Source: CALBTQ01 sp036725605
GTDB lineage: Bacteria; Lernaellota; Lernaellaia; Lernaellales; Lernaellaceae
DNA: 64,000 nt
Direction: 5' to 3'
Assembly: GCA_036725605.1 (NCBI GenBank)
Contig: DAIMDW010000001.1
Coordinates: 124,001-188,000, forward strand
Shown: positions 45,488 through 54,858 of the stretch, in pieces
Layout of the letters: the number at the start of each line of letters is the position of its first letter
Numbering within the stretch: the stretch's first letter is position 1
The notes under the pieces: model-generated
What the model was told of the DNA's origin: nothing
Databases searched by the model: none
Seen by the model: the letters and a program-made list of their open reading frames with translations, nothing else
Translations under genes and position numbers: made by a program

Positions 45488-47605
45488 TTAAAAAGGATAA
45501 TTGTCCCACGGCAAATCGATAACCGACACGTTCGTCCAATCGCTTTGCCGCGTTACGATAACGCCCAGGTCGCTGATCGTGTACAAATAATCGCCGATCA
45601 CCACGGAGCGTCGCGGTAAGTTCAACCCGACATAGGTGCCCGATCCCGGCTCGCCCAGGAAGGCGCTATGGTCGATGTCGGCCAGCAAGGTGAAGCCGTC
45701 GGCGACGTTCAGATGAAAGGCATAGATGGACGAAAGGGCTATTTCATCGGCGTCGTAGAACATGGGGATCGCCAGCAATTCGTCCGGCGGATAGTAGAGA
45801 AACGCATGGTGGTCGAACTGCGCTTCCGAGGTAACTCCCAAATCGCCCGTGTCGTAAAAATGGATGCGTTGTGGATCGGCCAGATCGCCGACGTCGTACA
45901 CGGCCAGCGCCAGTTCGCCGGTGGCGCCCCACAAATCGCCGTCCTGGCCCACGGCGATCAGGTGATTCTCGCTCAACGGATGCAGGTAGGTCGAGAAGCC
46001 GGGCACTTCCAACTCGCCGACTTGCTGCGGGGCGGTGGGCGCGGCGAGGTCGAGCGTAAAGAGCGGGTCCATCCCAGTTGTTATCGGATAGGTAACCATG
46101 AACCCGCGCTCGCCCATGAAACGCGTGCTGTAGATCTCTTCGCCCGGCGCCAGTCCGGTAACTTCGCCGACGACAATCAATTGATCGTCTTGTCGCTCGA
46201 ATACCTGCAAAGCATTGCCGGCGCCGCCGTAAGTGACTGCGGCGCGCAGATAGCCGTCGAATTCGCTGAGACCGAATTGATCGCGTACCGTGCCCGCCAG
46301 CGCGCCGGAGGCGGCGTATTGGGGTTGCGCACCCAAGGTGAATTGGTGAACTTGATCGATGAACTCGCCGGGCGCGAACCAAATGTCATCATCGTTCCAC
46401 GACTGGGCGGTCACGTACATGTTCTGCGTACTCGCATAAGCCACGTCGCCGCCGGCCAAGAGAGAGATCGACGCGGGCTGCGCCGTGGGATCGTCGAAGT
46501 CGACGGTCAACAGCGCGATCTGATGCAGGCCGAGCGGTCGATTGGGGAGAAAGGTCTTGGCGCACTCGGAGGCGAGTCCTTCACTGATCGTCGAGGGCGT
46601 CGTCAAGTGATTTTCGAGATGCGTGCGCGCCAGCCAGTCGGTCAATTGAGCATTGTCGATGACGTTAAAATTCCATTCGATATTTTCGAGAATATCGAGG
46701 TGGTAATCCGCTTCGCTTGCATAGTTTGTCCAAAAGTTAATGCCGCGAATCGACGGTCCCGTTTTATAAGCCGCCAACACGCTGTGCGAGAGAGATCCGA
46801 TGCGACGTCCGGCGGATAATTCCCCCTCGACGAACAGTTCGGCGATCACCTGCGGATTCGCACGGTCTTGAATATCGACCAAGGTCATTTTGGTGACAAG
46901 GTAGTTGATCTGGGAGTGTCCGGTATCGGCCCAGACTTCCTCGGGCAGGTTGTGCGGACGGTATTCGGTGAAAATCTGCAGGTAATGATCGTACAAATGC
47001 ATTCGCGCATTCCAACCTTGAATGTATAAGCGCGCGAGTTCCACCGGTGTACTCAGAGAATCGAGATTGTATATTAATAAATATCCACCATTAACCAGAT
47101 AAAGGTAATCGCCGTCGGTTTTGACTATATCCGGTTCGTCGACGCCGTCTTCCTGGTTGTTGGTCTGGCTGTAATTGCCCGGATCGTCGTCGTCGCCCAT
47201 ATCGTCGTCGCCGGTATCGTCGTCGCCGGCGTTTGCCCAATCATCCCAGTGTTCTTCAAAGAACATCAACATGCTGTAGGTCGACATCGCTTTGAGAATC
47301 GTCAGCAGTTGATCGCAATCGTCAGGTGCAAAGATGCCTTCTCCACCCGAGAAATATGGCTCTAGGTATGAATCGGGATCGTAAGGAAATTCATCGGGCA
47401 GGGCGGTGTCGTCATCCGGCGAGGAAGTATCGTTGTCGTCATCGTCATCGGTTTCGCCGGTATCGTCATCATCGTCCGACGGTTCCGCGTCCGGTGAATC
47501 ATTGTCGTCATCGTCGTCGTCATCATCGCAGGCGGGGAACAAGAACAGAAGGGCAAACAAAAGACAGAGCAGCCACCAACGGCCAAATCCATTTTCCAAA
47601 TCCAT
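45488..47605 (-). CDS. Asp-rich lipoprotein with beta-propeller domain (PF09826-type)
   Basis: 705 residues. Lipobox LFPAC, an Asp-rich tract broken by Pro, Ser and Glu, then the domain opening TNNQEDGVDEPDIVKTDGDY, the signature of the secreted beta-propeller family of archaea and bacteria. A second short Asp/Gly tract lies just ahead of it. The C-terminal part carries further blade-like strands (GLNLPRRSVVIGDYLYTISD). Surface-exposed, function unknown; the family is often found next to peptidases. GGAG lies eight bases before the start. Confidence 0.88.
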   Translation of the reverse strand: MDLENGFGRWWLLCLLFALLFLFPACDDDDDDDDNDSPDAEPSDDDDDTGETDDDDDNDTSSPDDDTALPDEFPYDPDSYLEPYFSGGEGIFAPDDCDQLLTILKAMSTYSMLMFFEEHWDDWANAGDDDTGDDDMGDDDDPGNYSQTNNQEDGVDEPDIVKTDGDYLYLVNGGYLLIYNLDSLSTPVELARLYIQGWNARMHLYDHYLQIFTEYRPHNLPEEVWADTGHSQINYLVTKMTLVDIQDRANPQVIAELFVEGELSAGRRIGSLSHSVLAAYKTGPSIRGINFWTNYASEADYHLDILENIEWNFNVIDNAQLTDWLARTHLENHLTTPSTISEGLASECAKTFLPNRPLGLHQIALLTVDFDDPTAQPASISLLAGGDVAYASTQNMYVTAQSWNDDDIWFAPGEFIDQVHQFTLGAQPQYAASGALAGTVRDQFGLSEFDGYLRAAVTYGGAGNALQVFERQDDQLIVVGEVTGLAPGEEIYSTRFMGERGFMVTYPITTGMDPLFTLDLAAPTAPQQVGELEVPGFSTYLHPLSENHLIAVGQDGDLWGATGELALAVYDVGDLADPQRIHFYDTGDLGVTSEAQFDHHAFLYYPPDELLAIPMFYDADEIALSSIYAFHLNVADGFTLLADIDHSAFLGEPGSGTYVGLNLPRRSVVIGDYLYTISDLGVIVTRQSDWTNVSVIDLPWDNYPF

Positions 47606-47697
47606 TTTTCCGACTCCATTTTGGTCGGACGAGCCTTGCTTCGAAATGCCAAAGGCAAATTATCAATAAAATCAGGATAACCCAAGCAGCAGCGAAA

Positions 47698-48480
47698 TCA
47701 AGACAAAGATGCACGATAAACGTATTTATCCTTCGTACGCAAAAACAAGGCGGTCAGCGCGCCGGTCGGGCAGTTGTTGAAGCAGCCGCAGCAGCCTTGG
47801 CACGCGGCGGCGAATTGCGGATAAGGATTCAGCGTGATCGAGCCGAGCGGGCACGTGTCGGCGCATTTGCCGCATTGCCGGCACAGGTTGGTGTCCACGC
47901 GCTTGGGGCCCATCGCCCAGGACATCATCCGCGCCGGGACAAACTGAGACAGCGTGTTCGACAAACTGGGCGTGCGCGCGTTTGCGGGCACACGGTGAGA
48001 TTCGTCCGCCGCGTGTACGGCGATATCCCGCCCGAATTGCACGGCCGCGGCCAAATCGTCCGCGTTCGGCCGGCCGAGGAATTTTTTGTCGACGCCCAGC
48101 AGCCGCAGGTGCGGATAGGAATGCTCCGCGACGAACGTACGACCGCCCACATAGCGTCCGTCGCGCGCCGTCACCAGGCCGGCGAAGTAGTTGAGCGCAT
48201 CGCTGGCGAATACACCGTAGGTGATCAGGGTGAAAAACGGGCGCGACGACAGCGTCGGTAGGCGGCGGCAGAATTGTTCGACATGAAAGGGCGGCTTCCA
48301 CTGAAAGGCCGGGGCGGCGAAGCCCAACAGATCGGCCGGCGGCAACGCGGCGGGGTCGACCCGGTCGAAGCGCGTCAACGCCACCGCGTATCCGCTTTGC
48401 GTCAATCCCTCAGCCGTCGCTTTGGCATAGGCCAGGGTGTTCCCCGTCGAGGAATGATAAAGAAGCAATGCTTTTTTCAT
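47698..48480 (-). CDS. EFR1-type flavodoxin-like protein with two [4Fe-4S] clusters
   Basis: 260 residues. An N-terminal flavodoxin fold (ALLLYHSSTGNTLAYAKA, the FMN phosphate loop) and a C-terminal bacterial ferredoxin pair: CRQCGKCADTCPLGSI and CQGCCGCFNNCPTGA. Such proteins move electrons in the cytoplasm of anaerobes. It starts ten bases after the stop of the secreted C25 peptidase gene, with GAGG before its ATG, so the two are co-transcribed; a functional link is not obvious. Confidence 0.88.
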   Translation of the reverse strand: MKKALLLYHSSTGNTLAYAKATAEGLTQSGYAVALTRFDRVDPAALPPADLLGFAAPAFQWKPPFHVEQFCRRLPTLSSRPFFTLITYGVFASDALNYFAGLVTARDGRYVGGRTFVAEHSYPHLRLLGVDKKFLGRPNADDLAAAVQFGRDIAVHAADESHRVPANARTPSLSNTLSQFVPARMMSWAMGPKRVDTNLCRQCGKCADTCPLGSITLNPYPQFAAACQGCCGCFNNCPTGALTALFLRTKDKYVYRASLS

Positions 48481-48490
48481 CGAATTCGCC

Positions 48491-50443
48491 TCAGCAGCCG
48501 CATCCGTCATCGTTGTCATCATCGTCGTCATCATCTATGGCGTCGTCGTCAGCGGTGTCGTCGTCCGTGGCGTCGTCGTCGAGCGTATCGTCGTCATCGT
48601 CGTCGTCGGGCGTGGCGTCGTCGTCATCGTCATCGTCGTCGATCGGATCGTCGACGAAACGCAGCGGCGTGTGCGGATCGCCGAAGAGCGTCAATTCGTA
48701 AAACACGTAGCGCATCATGTTTTCGTAGCTGAGCATGCCGATGCAATCCTCGCGCGAATCGTCGTTGGCCCAGCCGATGTTGGCGATGTTTTCGCTGAAA
48801 ATAGCGTCGGCGAATTCCCAATCGTAGACGTTGCTCGGTCCGTCCACCCGGCCTTGCAGGTAGAAGCCGAAGCGCGTGTTGGCGATGTAGGCGAAGGCGA
48901 AATTCGGTGTTTTGAAGGTGAAGAATTCGACGATGCTGTCGATGCCCACCGGAATGTCATAGCCCATGCGACCGTCGAAACTGCCCGCGTAGCAGCCCTG
49001 GGTGTAGCCCAGGAACAGCGTCGTGTTGGTCGCCCGGCTGACCATCGGCGGCATGAAGAACATGTCCATGTACACGTCGGCGTGGCCCATGTGGTTGAGC
49101 CACTGGTGCTCGTTCGAGTTGATCGCCTGCAGCACGTGCGAGAAGTTGCAGGTGTGCAGCACGTCGTACAGCCGCGTGACGTCGACCTCGTTGGTGTACT
49201 TGTAGACTTCCTCTTTCATCACGCCGCCGCTGGAGAGCGAATCGGCTTCTTCGCCGACGAACACGACCTTGCGCGGCGCGGGATTGCCGTCGAACTGCAT
49301 GTGCTTGTTGATCGTGTTTTGCAGTTCGTTCACGTTGTCGACCATGAAGCGGCCGACGTGCACGTCGAACATCAAATCGACGTCGCCGCCTTCCTCGCCG
49401 TCGACATCCTCGCCGTATTTTTCGTTGCCGTTGCCGTTCCACGTGCCGTCGAGGCAGCCGTAATAAACGTCGCTGATCATCAGGTTGGTCGGATGATGCG
49501 CGCCGTCGTCGGGGTCGGTGCCCACGGCGAACACCTTGCGGACCGGCAGCGTTTCACGGCCGAGATCGGCATCGCCGACCAGCAGCACGAAGCGAATGCC
49601 CAGTTGCTCGTACTGCTGACGCAGGTAGTTGCGCACCTTCATCGGCCCATCGACGCCGGGCATATCGGCGACGTTGTTCAGGTCGTCGACCTGCACGGTG
49701 ATGCCGAAGGTGTCCTCTTTGTATTGCGCGTATTGCTCACTGAGCTGGATGAAATTCGTCGGGGCGAGAATCAGCATGTCGACCTGCTTGCTCCGGCGCT
49801 TGGCCGGCAGGTAGGTCAACAGCGTGTGCGGATTGTCCACCGCATTGAGGATCTCGCGGTCGTCCGCGGCCAACCCGCGATAGGAAAGCGCCAGCGGCCG
49901 CGCGGCCTTCGTCGGCTGCGTGGTGACGGTCACGGTCATCTGCGGCGTGAATTCCAGCGCGCCGGTCTGCGGCTGCCAGGTTACCGGGAACAGCACGACC
50001 GGCAGGATCTGCGCCCCCATTTTACCCTGCACGTGCAGCGGTCGATAAGCCCGGAGCGGGAAGGGCGACGTACCCTGATAAATCTCCGCCTTGGGCACGG
50101 CGATGTAGCCCTCGTCGGCCGGCGAGCCGGTATAACGATAGGCCGGCGCGTGCAGCGGCGTCACCGCCGTCGCCAAGGTGATCGCCGGCGAAGCGCTGAT
50201 CGTCACGTCGACGACCTCGTGCCCCTGGGGAATCAGCAGGCGCGCGGTGTGCTGCGGCAGGATCGGTTCGCCGGGCGTCAAGTGACGCTGTAGACCGTTG
50301 AGCATGACCTCGACGCTGCCGTCTTCCTGCGGGCTCAACACCGGCGTATCGAAGGTGTAGGACATTTCAACCACGTCGGCGAACGCCAGCGTGGGCAACA
50401 GGCAAAGCGCAACCAGGGCAAACAGCCGCAAAACGGATCGCAT
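48491..50443 (-). CDS. Secreted C25 (gingipain-like) cysteine peptidase with Asp-rich GCGC C-terminus
   Basis: 650 residues. Signal peptide (VLRLFALVALCLLPTLAFA), an N-terminal propeptide-like beta domain to about residue 200, then the C25 caspase-like domain with catalytic His in LNHMGHADVY and Cys in YTQGCYAGSFDG. In Bacteroidetes such enzymes end in a type IX secretion signal; here the protein ends in about 50 residues of Asp with Ala/Thr/Ile, then GCGC. AAGGAG precedes the ATG. Probably a surface or secreted endopeptidase. Specificity unknown. Confidence 0.92.
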   Translation of the reverse strand: MRSVLRLFALVALCLLPTLAFADVVEMSYTFDTPVLSPQEDGSVEVMLNGLQRHLTPGEPILPQHTARLLIPQGHEVVDVTISASPAITLATAVTPLHAPAYRYTGSPADEGYIAVPKAEIYQGTSPFPLRAYRPLHVQGKMGAQILPVVLFPVTWQPQTGALEFTPQMTVTVTTQPTKAARPLALSYRGLAADDREILNAVDNPHTLLTYLPAKRRSKQVDMLILAPTNFIQLSEQYAQYKEDTFGITVQVDDLNNVADMPGVDGPMKVRNYLRQQYEQLGIRFVLLVGDADLGRETLPVRKVFAVGTDPDDGAHHPTNLMISDVYYGCLDGTWNGNGNEKYGEDVDGEEGGDVDLMFDVHVGRFMVDNVNELQNTINKHMQFDGNPAPRKVVFVGEEADSLSSGGVMKEEVYKYTNEVDVTRLYDVLHTCNFSHVLQAINSNEHQWLNHMGHADVYMDMFFMPPMVSRATNTTLFLGYTQGCYAGSFDGRMGYDIPVGIDSIVEFFTFKTPNFAFAYIANTRFGFYLQGRVDGPSNVYDWEFADAIFSENIANIGWANDDSREDCIGMLSYENMMRYVFYELTLFGDPHTPLRFVDDPIDDDDDDDDATPDDDDDDDTLDDDATDDDTADDDAIDDDDDDDNDDGCGC

Positions 50444-50591
50444 GGTGATCTCCTTCCGTCCAACCTCAAGAACCGGCTTAAGCGTTTAACATGAATAACT
50501 TATTAAGGCAATCGACCCGCAAGGTGCGCCTGGGCAAACGATGGCGTTCGTGAAACAATATCATCACCGCACGAATCGATGGGAGGCATTC

Positions 50592-51395
50592 ATGGCACTC
50601 GACTTTGTCAAAGAGAGCGGCATTGCGCTGCTGGGGCTCAATCGGCCGGAGACGAAAAACGCGCTGGACGCCGGTATCCTGATGGAACTCGCCAACGCGT
50701 GGAGAGAGGTGGCGGAGGACAAGGACATTCGCGCCGCGGTGCTGTATTCGTCGCTGAGCGACATCTTTTGTTCGGGGATGGACCTGCGCACGGTGATTCC
50801 GATTCTCACCGCCGCGCGCCCGCCGGCCAACGCGCAGGAGGAGTGGGTGCTGGCGGATCCGCAGGGCATTTTCCGCGCCATGCTGCGCCAGCGCGATTGG
50901 GACAAACCGGTCATTTCAGCCGTCCACGGTCTATGCCTGACCGGCGGTTTCGAGATGGTCATGGGAACCGATTTGCGCGTCGCCGCCGAGGACGCCGTGT
51001 TTCAGATGCGCGAGGCGACCTACGGCATCATGCCGGTGGGTGGCTCGAACGTGTTTCTGCCGCGCCAGATTCCGCTCGCGGCGGCCAAGGAAATTCTCGT
51101 CCTCGGCGAGGAAGTGACGGCGAACCGGTTGTACCAATGGGGGTTCCTCAATCGCGTCGTACCGCGTGAGTCGCTGATGGACGAGGCGCTCAAACTCGCC
51201 CATCGCATCACCAACAACGGTCCGTTGGCCGTGCAGGGCATTTTGAAATGCATGCGCCTGACGATGGAGATGGACTTCGACAAGGCCATGGACAAGGAGT
51301 TGGAGATCGGCATGCCGATTTTCGCGTCGGCCGACGCGCGCGAGGGCGTGGCCGCGTTCAAGGAAAAACGCAAGGCGAATTTTCAGGGCAAATAA
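50592..51395 (+). CDS. Enoyl-CoA hydratase/isomerase family protein
   Basis: 267 residues, a crotonase fold. The oxyanion-hole elements are FCSGMDLRTV and SAVHGLCLTGGFEMVMGTDLRV, and the C-terminal helix region is ordinary. The two acidic residues of true enoyl-CoA hydratase are not both evident (the second region reads TYGIMPVGGS), so the reaction (hydratase, isomerase or other) is open. The start at 50592 has GGGAGG six bases upstream. Its stop directly abuts that of the convergent GDPD gene. Confidence 0.88.
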   Translation: MALDFVKESGIALLGLNRPETKNALDAGILMELANAWREVAEDKDIRAAVLYSSLSDIFCSGMDLRTVIPILTAARPPANAQEEWVLADPQGIFRAMLRQRDWDKPVISAVHGLCLTGGFEMVMGTDLRVAAEDAVFQMREATYGIMPVGGSNVFLPRQIPLAAAKEILVLGEEVTANRLYQWGFLNRVVPRESLMDEALKLAHRITNNGPLAVQGILKCMRLTMEMDFDKAMDKELEIGMPIFASADAREGVAAFKEKRKANFQGK

Positions 51396-52415
51396 TCATT
51401 CGCACAGGCTGTCGCGGTACTCGATCAGCGCGCCGACGAAATCGGTCTGCATGATGTCCACGCCGCGCTCCATCATCGACCGCCAGGCGGTTTTGAAGCC
51501 GAGCAGCGCGAACGCGTCGCGAAATCCAATCGAGTCCATGAAGACGATCGCCCCGGCGTCGTGAATCATTTCGATGTTGGCGACGGTGAATCCGTCGGAA
51601 TCGATTTCAATGTGCTCGGGCGCGGGATCGAACAAGTCGAGAATCGCCTCCGTGTCCTCGACCGACGACGAGGCCGGCTGGATGCGCACCTGAGCGGACA
51701 CGGCGCGCACACGCTCGAGCTTGTTCCAGTTGCTCGAATAGACAAAGCAGATGTCGGCGAATCCGTTTTCGACGACCTCCTGAATCGCGCCCTCGACATC
51801 GTCGGTTTTCATGTCGATGTCCACATTGCCGCCCAGGGCATCGATCGTCGTCAACGCCTCGACCAAGGTGGGCACGCGCAAATCGCCGTGAATGCCGCCG
51901 TACATCCAATCCTTGACCAGCAGTTGTTTGATCTCGGCCAGCGTCATCTCCTCGACCAGTCCGCTGCCGTTGGTCGTGCGGTCGACCGTGTCGTCGTGCA
52001 TGAGCACGAAATGCCCGTCGGACGTATTGCGCACGTCGATCTCCACGGCGTACGCGCCCAGCGAGATTGCCGCTTCGAACGAAGGGATGGTGTTTTCCGG
52101 CGCGTAAATGGTGGCCCCGCGATGACCGGTGATCAGCAGATCGGGGAACAGCGGATCGCAATCGTCGTCGGCGGTGTCGTCGTCGGACGTATCGTCATCC
52201 GTCGTGTCATCGTCGACAGTATCGTCGTCGCCGGTGTCGTCGTCGTCCGTATCGTCATCATCGTCATCGATGGAGTCGTCGTCGGTCGTGTCGTCATCAA
52301 GCGCGTCATCGTCGGCGGCATCATCGTTGTCGTCGTCGTCATCGTCGCCGCAAGCGACGATACAGACGACACACAGCATCAGGCACAGGCCCAGTAAAAA
52401 CAGTCTGTCGGCCAT
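51396..52415 (-). CDS. Asp-rich lipoprotein glycerophosphodiester phosphodiesterase
   Basis: 339 residues. Lipobox CIVAC, about 60 residues of Asp with Thr, Ser and Ala, then a GDPD TIM barrel: TGHRGATIYAPENT (catalytic His and metal Glu), AVEIDVRNTSDGHFVLMHDD (metal ligands and second His). Such enzymes split glycerophosphodiesters to glycerol-3-phosphate and an alcohol, here in the periplasm or on the surface. GAGGGG lies six bases before the start. It begins ten bases after the stop of the dockerin lipoprotein gene, indicating an operon. Confidence 0.92.
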   Translation of the reverse strand: MADRLFLLGLCLMLCVVCIVACGDDDDDDNDDAADDDALDDDTTDDDSIDDDDDDTDDDDTGDDDTVDDDTTDDDTSDDDTADDDCDPLFPDLLITGHRGATIYAPENTIPSFEAAISLGAYAVEIDVRNTSDGHFVLMHDDTVDRTTNGSGLVEEMTLAEIKQLLVKDWMYGGIHGDLRVPTLVEALTTIDALGGNVDIDMKTDDVEGAIQEVVENGFADICFVYSSNWNKLERVRAVSAQVRIQPASSSVEDTEAILDLFDPAPEHIEIDSDGFTVANIEMIHDAGAIVFMDSIGFRDAFALLGFKTAWRSMMERGVDIMQTDFVGALIEYRDSLCE

Positions 52416-52425
52416 TTTTTACCCC

Positions 52426-54792
52426 TCACAGATCATACCAGCAACCTGGCGCCGCGGTCATGAAGGCGGTGTCCTGATCGTCGAGCACGCCGCTCAGATC
52501 GAGGTCGGCGCCGTCGCACCAATCGTTGCCGGCGGAGCAAGCGGCGCCGGTGCCGTATGTTTCGTAGGCGGCGGTGAACAACGCTTCATCCGCGGCGTCC
52601 ACCAGGCCGCTGCCGTCGAAATCGACGTGCGCGCAGCCCAGTTGCGCCCAACTGCAATCGAGCGTGGTCGGCGCGAAAACGCACAGCGGCGCTTCGAACC
52701 ACAGCTCGAAATCCTGCATCCAAACGTGGCGCGGGTTTTCCGTGGCCATCCATTCGTCATCCGGACCGAGGCACTCGTAGCCGTCGCCCGCGCGGCGCAC
52801 CGGCGGATCTTCGGGGAAGCGCGCCCAGTAGCGGGCCTGGGTCCACGATTCGCGTTGCGCCAGGCGCGTTTCGATTTGCGTTTTGATTTCATCGTCGGAC
52901 AGCAGCGCCCAAGGCTGCGTGTCTTCCAATTGCAGGAACGACTCGATGTAGCCGGTGCGCTCGTCGCCGAGTTCGAAGTCGCCGAAATCCTCCAGCGGCC
53001 AGTCGATGTCGAACATGCGCGCGTAGGTGGCGGCCTTGTAAAGCATCTCCGCCGCACTCTTGCGCTGCTGAATAACGGCCTCTTCGCCGAATGCATCGAC
53101 CAGGCGGGCGCGCGTGTCCGGATTATCGGTCAGACCATAGACGAGTTTGGCGAGGATTTTCTGCAACTCGATCAGGTTCGAGAGCGTCTGGCGCGCTTCG
53201 GCGAACAACTCCGGCTTGGCGGACAGTTGCGCGTAGTAGCACAGCGCCACCGCGCCCAGTTCCATTTCCTGGAAATCGTCCATCATGCTGCCGAGCAGGT
53301 CGGGGAACAGTTCGGGCCAGATGAGCGCGACGGCCTCGGCGATTTCGTACCAGGGGATGCCGAAGATTTCCATGTTCAGGATGTCGCCCCAGCCCATGCC
53401 GATGAACGCGTCGTCGAGCGTACGGCATTTAAGCGTGGGCAGCGGAATGGTGATACCGATTACTTCTTCGAAAAAGTAGTGCAAATACGTCGTTTCGATG
53501 GCGCCGGGCAAGTTCAGCACCGGCACGGGCGTGTCCAATCCCGCGGTGGAGACCGCCTGCGCCACGTAGGCCATCTGGCAGGAGGAAAGGCTGCCTAGAT
53601 CCTGCCATTCGGTTTCGCCGTCCGGGCGTGTTTCGCCGGCACGCGTCAGGGTCTGGTAATCGTGAAATTCATCGACGGTCATCAGAATGCTGTCGTGTTC
53701 GATGATGTTGTCGCCGGTGCGTTGCGCCGCTTCCACCGCATGCTGTGCCGCGCTGACGAGGTCGGCCGGCAGGTCTTTGGTTGAAGCGACTTCCATGGCG
53801 GCGAGAAAGCCCATGGCGATATCGGTGAAGTTGTCGCGCGAATTGTGGTTGCCCCAATAGGCGCCCGCCCACGTGCCTTGCTGCGCGATCATGAACGAAC
53901 TGCAGCAATCCGACACGCGCAGGAAGGACGGATCGTGGTCGAGTTGTTCGAACACGTACACGATGGCGAAAGTGGTCAGTTCGTTGATCGCCTTGAAGTT
54001 GAACAGATACTCCTCCGGATTCTCGCGGTAGCGGAAGGTCAGTCCGTCGAAGAACGTTTCGATGATTTCCGTTTCCAGCGCGGAGGAATAGGTGACCGGC
54101 GGCGTGATCGGCGCGCCCCATTTGGTGCGCGTGGTGGTTAGCGCGTTGCCGTCGATCGTGCGCGTCCAACCGGGCAGGGCTTCGCGCGTGGTCAGACCGG
54201 GATGGCCCGAGATCGCCTCGTTGAAGACCATGCCCTCGAACATACGAATCATCGACAATTCGAGATTGCGCCCGCCGATGGCCTGGTAGAGCATCCAGGT
54301 GGAAAAGGCGCTTTTGCCGAAGGGATTGTTGCCCTCGGGGCCCGGCACGACTTCGTATTCGTCGCCGTCTTTGGCGATGGCCATTTTGCAAAAAGCGTTG
54401 GCCGCGACCGTATCGCCGCTGAAGGAGAAGCGGTTGAGGCTGGTGATCGCGCGCGCTGAACGCTCTTTGTAGAACAGTTGAAAGGCGTCGGCTTTGGCGG
54501 AAGGATTGGGTGCGGGCGTCGGCTCGATCGTATCGTCGTCGCCCGTGTCGTCGTCCACGGTGTCGTCGTCGAGCGTGTCGTCATCGACGGTATCGTCGTC
54601 CGAATCGTCGTCGCCCGTGTCGTCGTCAAAATCGTCGTCGCCCACGTCATCGTCGAGATCGTCGTCCGTCGCGTCGTCGTCGGCGGCGTCATCGTCGACC
54701 GAATCGTTGTTGTCGTCACCGTCGTCGCCGCAGGCAAAGAAGGAAAGGCAAATGAGCACCATCAACCCAAGTAGTAATAAGCGATGAATCAT
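52426..54792 (-). CDS. Asp-rich lipoprotein of unknown function with C-terminal dockerin-like repeat
   Basis: 788 residues. Lipobox SFFAC, then about 75 residues of Asp with Asp-Thr-Val/Leu/Gly phrases, a large mostly helical central part (about 580 residues) I do not recognise, and a final 70 residues with two dockerin-type calcium loops, DFDGSGLVDAAD and DLDLSGVLDDQD, both with acidic or Ser ligands at 1, 3, 5, 9 and 12. Being already membrane-anchored, it could use the dockerin to hold a cohesin partner or simply as a calcium module. The start at 54792 has GGGGAGGAG upstream; a longer frame lacks a site. Operon with the GDPD gene. Confidence 0.8.
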   Translation of the reverse strand: MIHRLLLLGLMVLICLSFFACGDDGDDNNDSVDDDAADDDATDDDLDDDVGDDDFDDDTGDDDSDDDTVDDDTLDDDTVDDDTGDDDTIEPTPAPNPSAKADAFQLFYKERSARAITSLNRFSFSGDTVAANAFCKMAIAKDGDEYEVVPGPEGNNPFGKSAFSTWMLYQAIGGRNLELSMIRMFEGMVFNEAISGHPGLTTREALPGWTRTIDGNALTTTRTKWGAPITPPVTYSSALETEIIETFFDGLTFRYRENPEEYLFNFKAINELTTFAIVYVFEQLDHDPSFLRVSDCCSSFMIAQQGTWAGAYWGNHNSRDNFTDIAMGFLAAMEVASTKDLPADLVSAAQHAVEAAQRTGDNIIEHDSILMTVDEFHDYQTLTRAGETRPDGETEWQDLGSLSSCQMAYVAQAVSTAGLDTPVPVLNLPGAIETTYLHYFFEEVIGITIPLPTLKCRTLDDAFIGMGWGDILNMEIFGIPWYEIAEAVALIWPELFPDLLGSMMDDFQEMELGAVALCYYAQLSAKPELFAEARQTLSNLIELQKILAKLVYGLTDNPDTRARLVDAFGEEAVIQQRKSAAEMLYKAATYARMFDIDWPLEDFGDFELGDERTGYIESFLQLEDTQPWALLSDDEIKTQIETRLAQRESWTQARYWARFPEDPPVRRAGDGYECLGPDDEWMATENPRHVWMQDFELWFEAPLCVFAPTTLDCSWAQLGCAHVDFDGSGLVDAADEALFTAAYETYGTGAACSAGNDWCDGADLDLSGVLDDQDTAFMTAAPGCWYDL

Positions 54793-54858
54793 CGGTACTC
54801 CTCCCCAAATTGATTCGTCGCTATCAAAGTACAGATTTCGGATGGGCAAAGCAAACGT

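Noticed and set aside
48540..48660. Tandem-looking short repeats resembling a CRISPR or microsatellite array
   Set aside because: They are Asp codons (GAC/GAT) of the C25 peptidase tail read from the other strand; there are no spacers of constant length.
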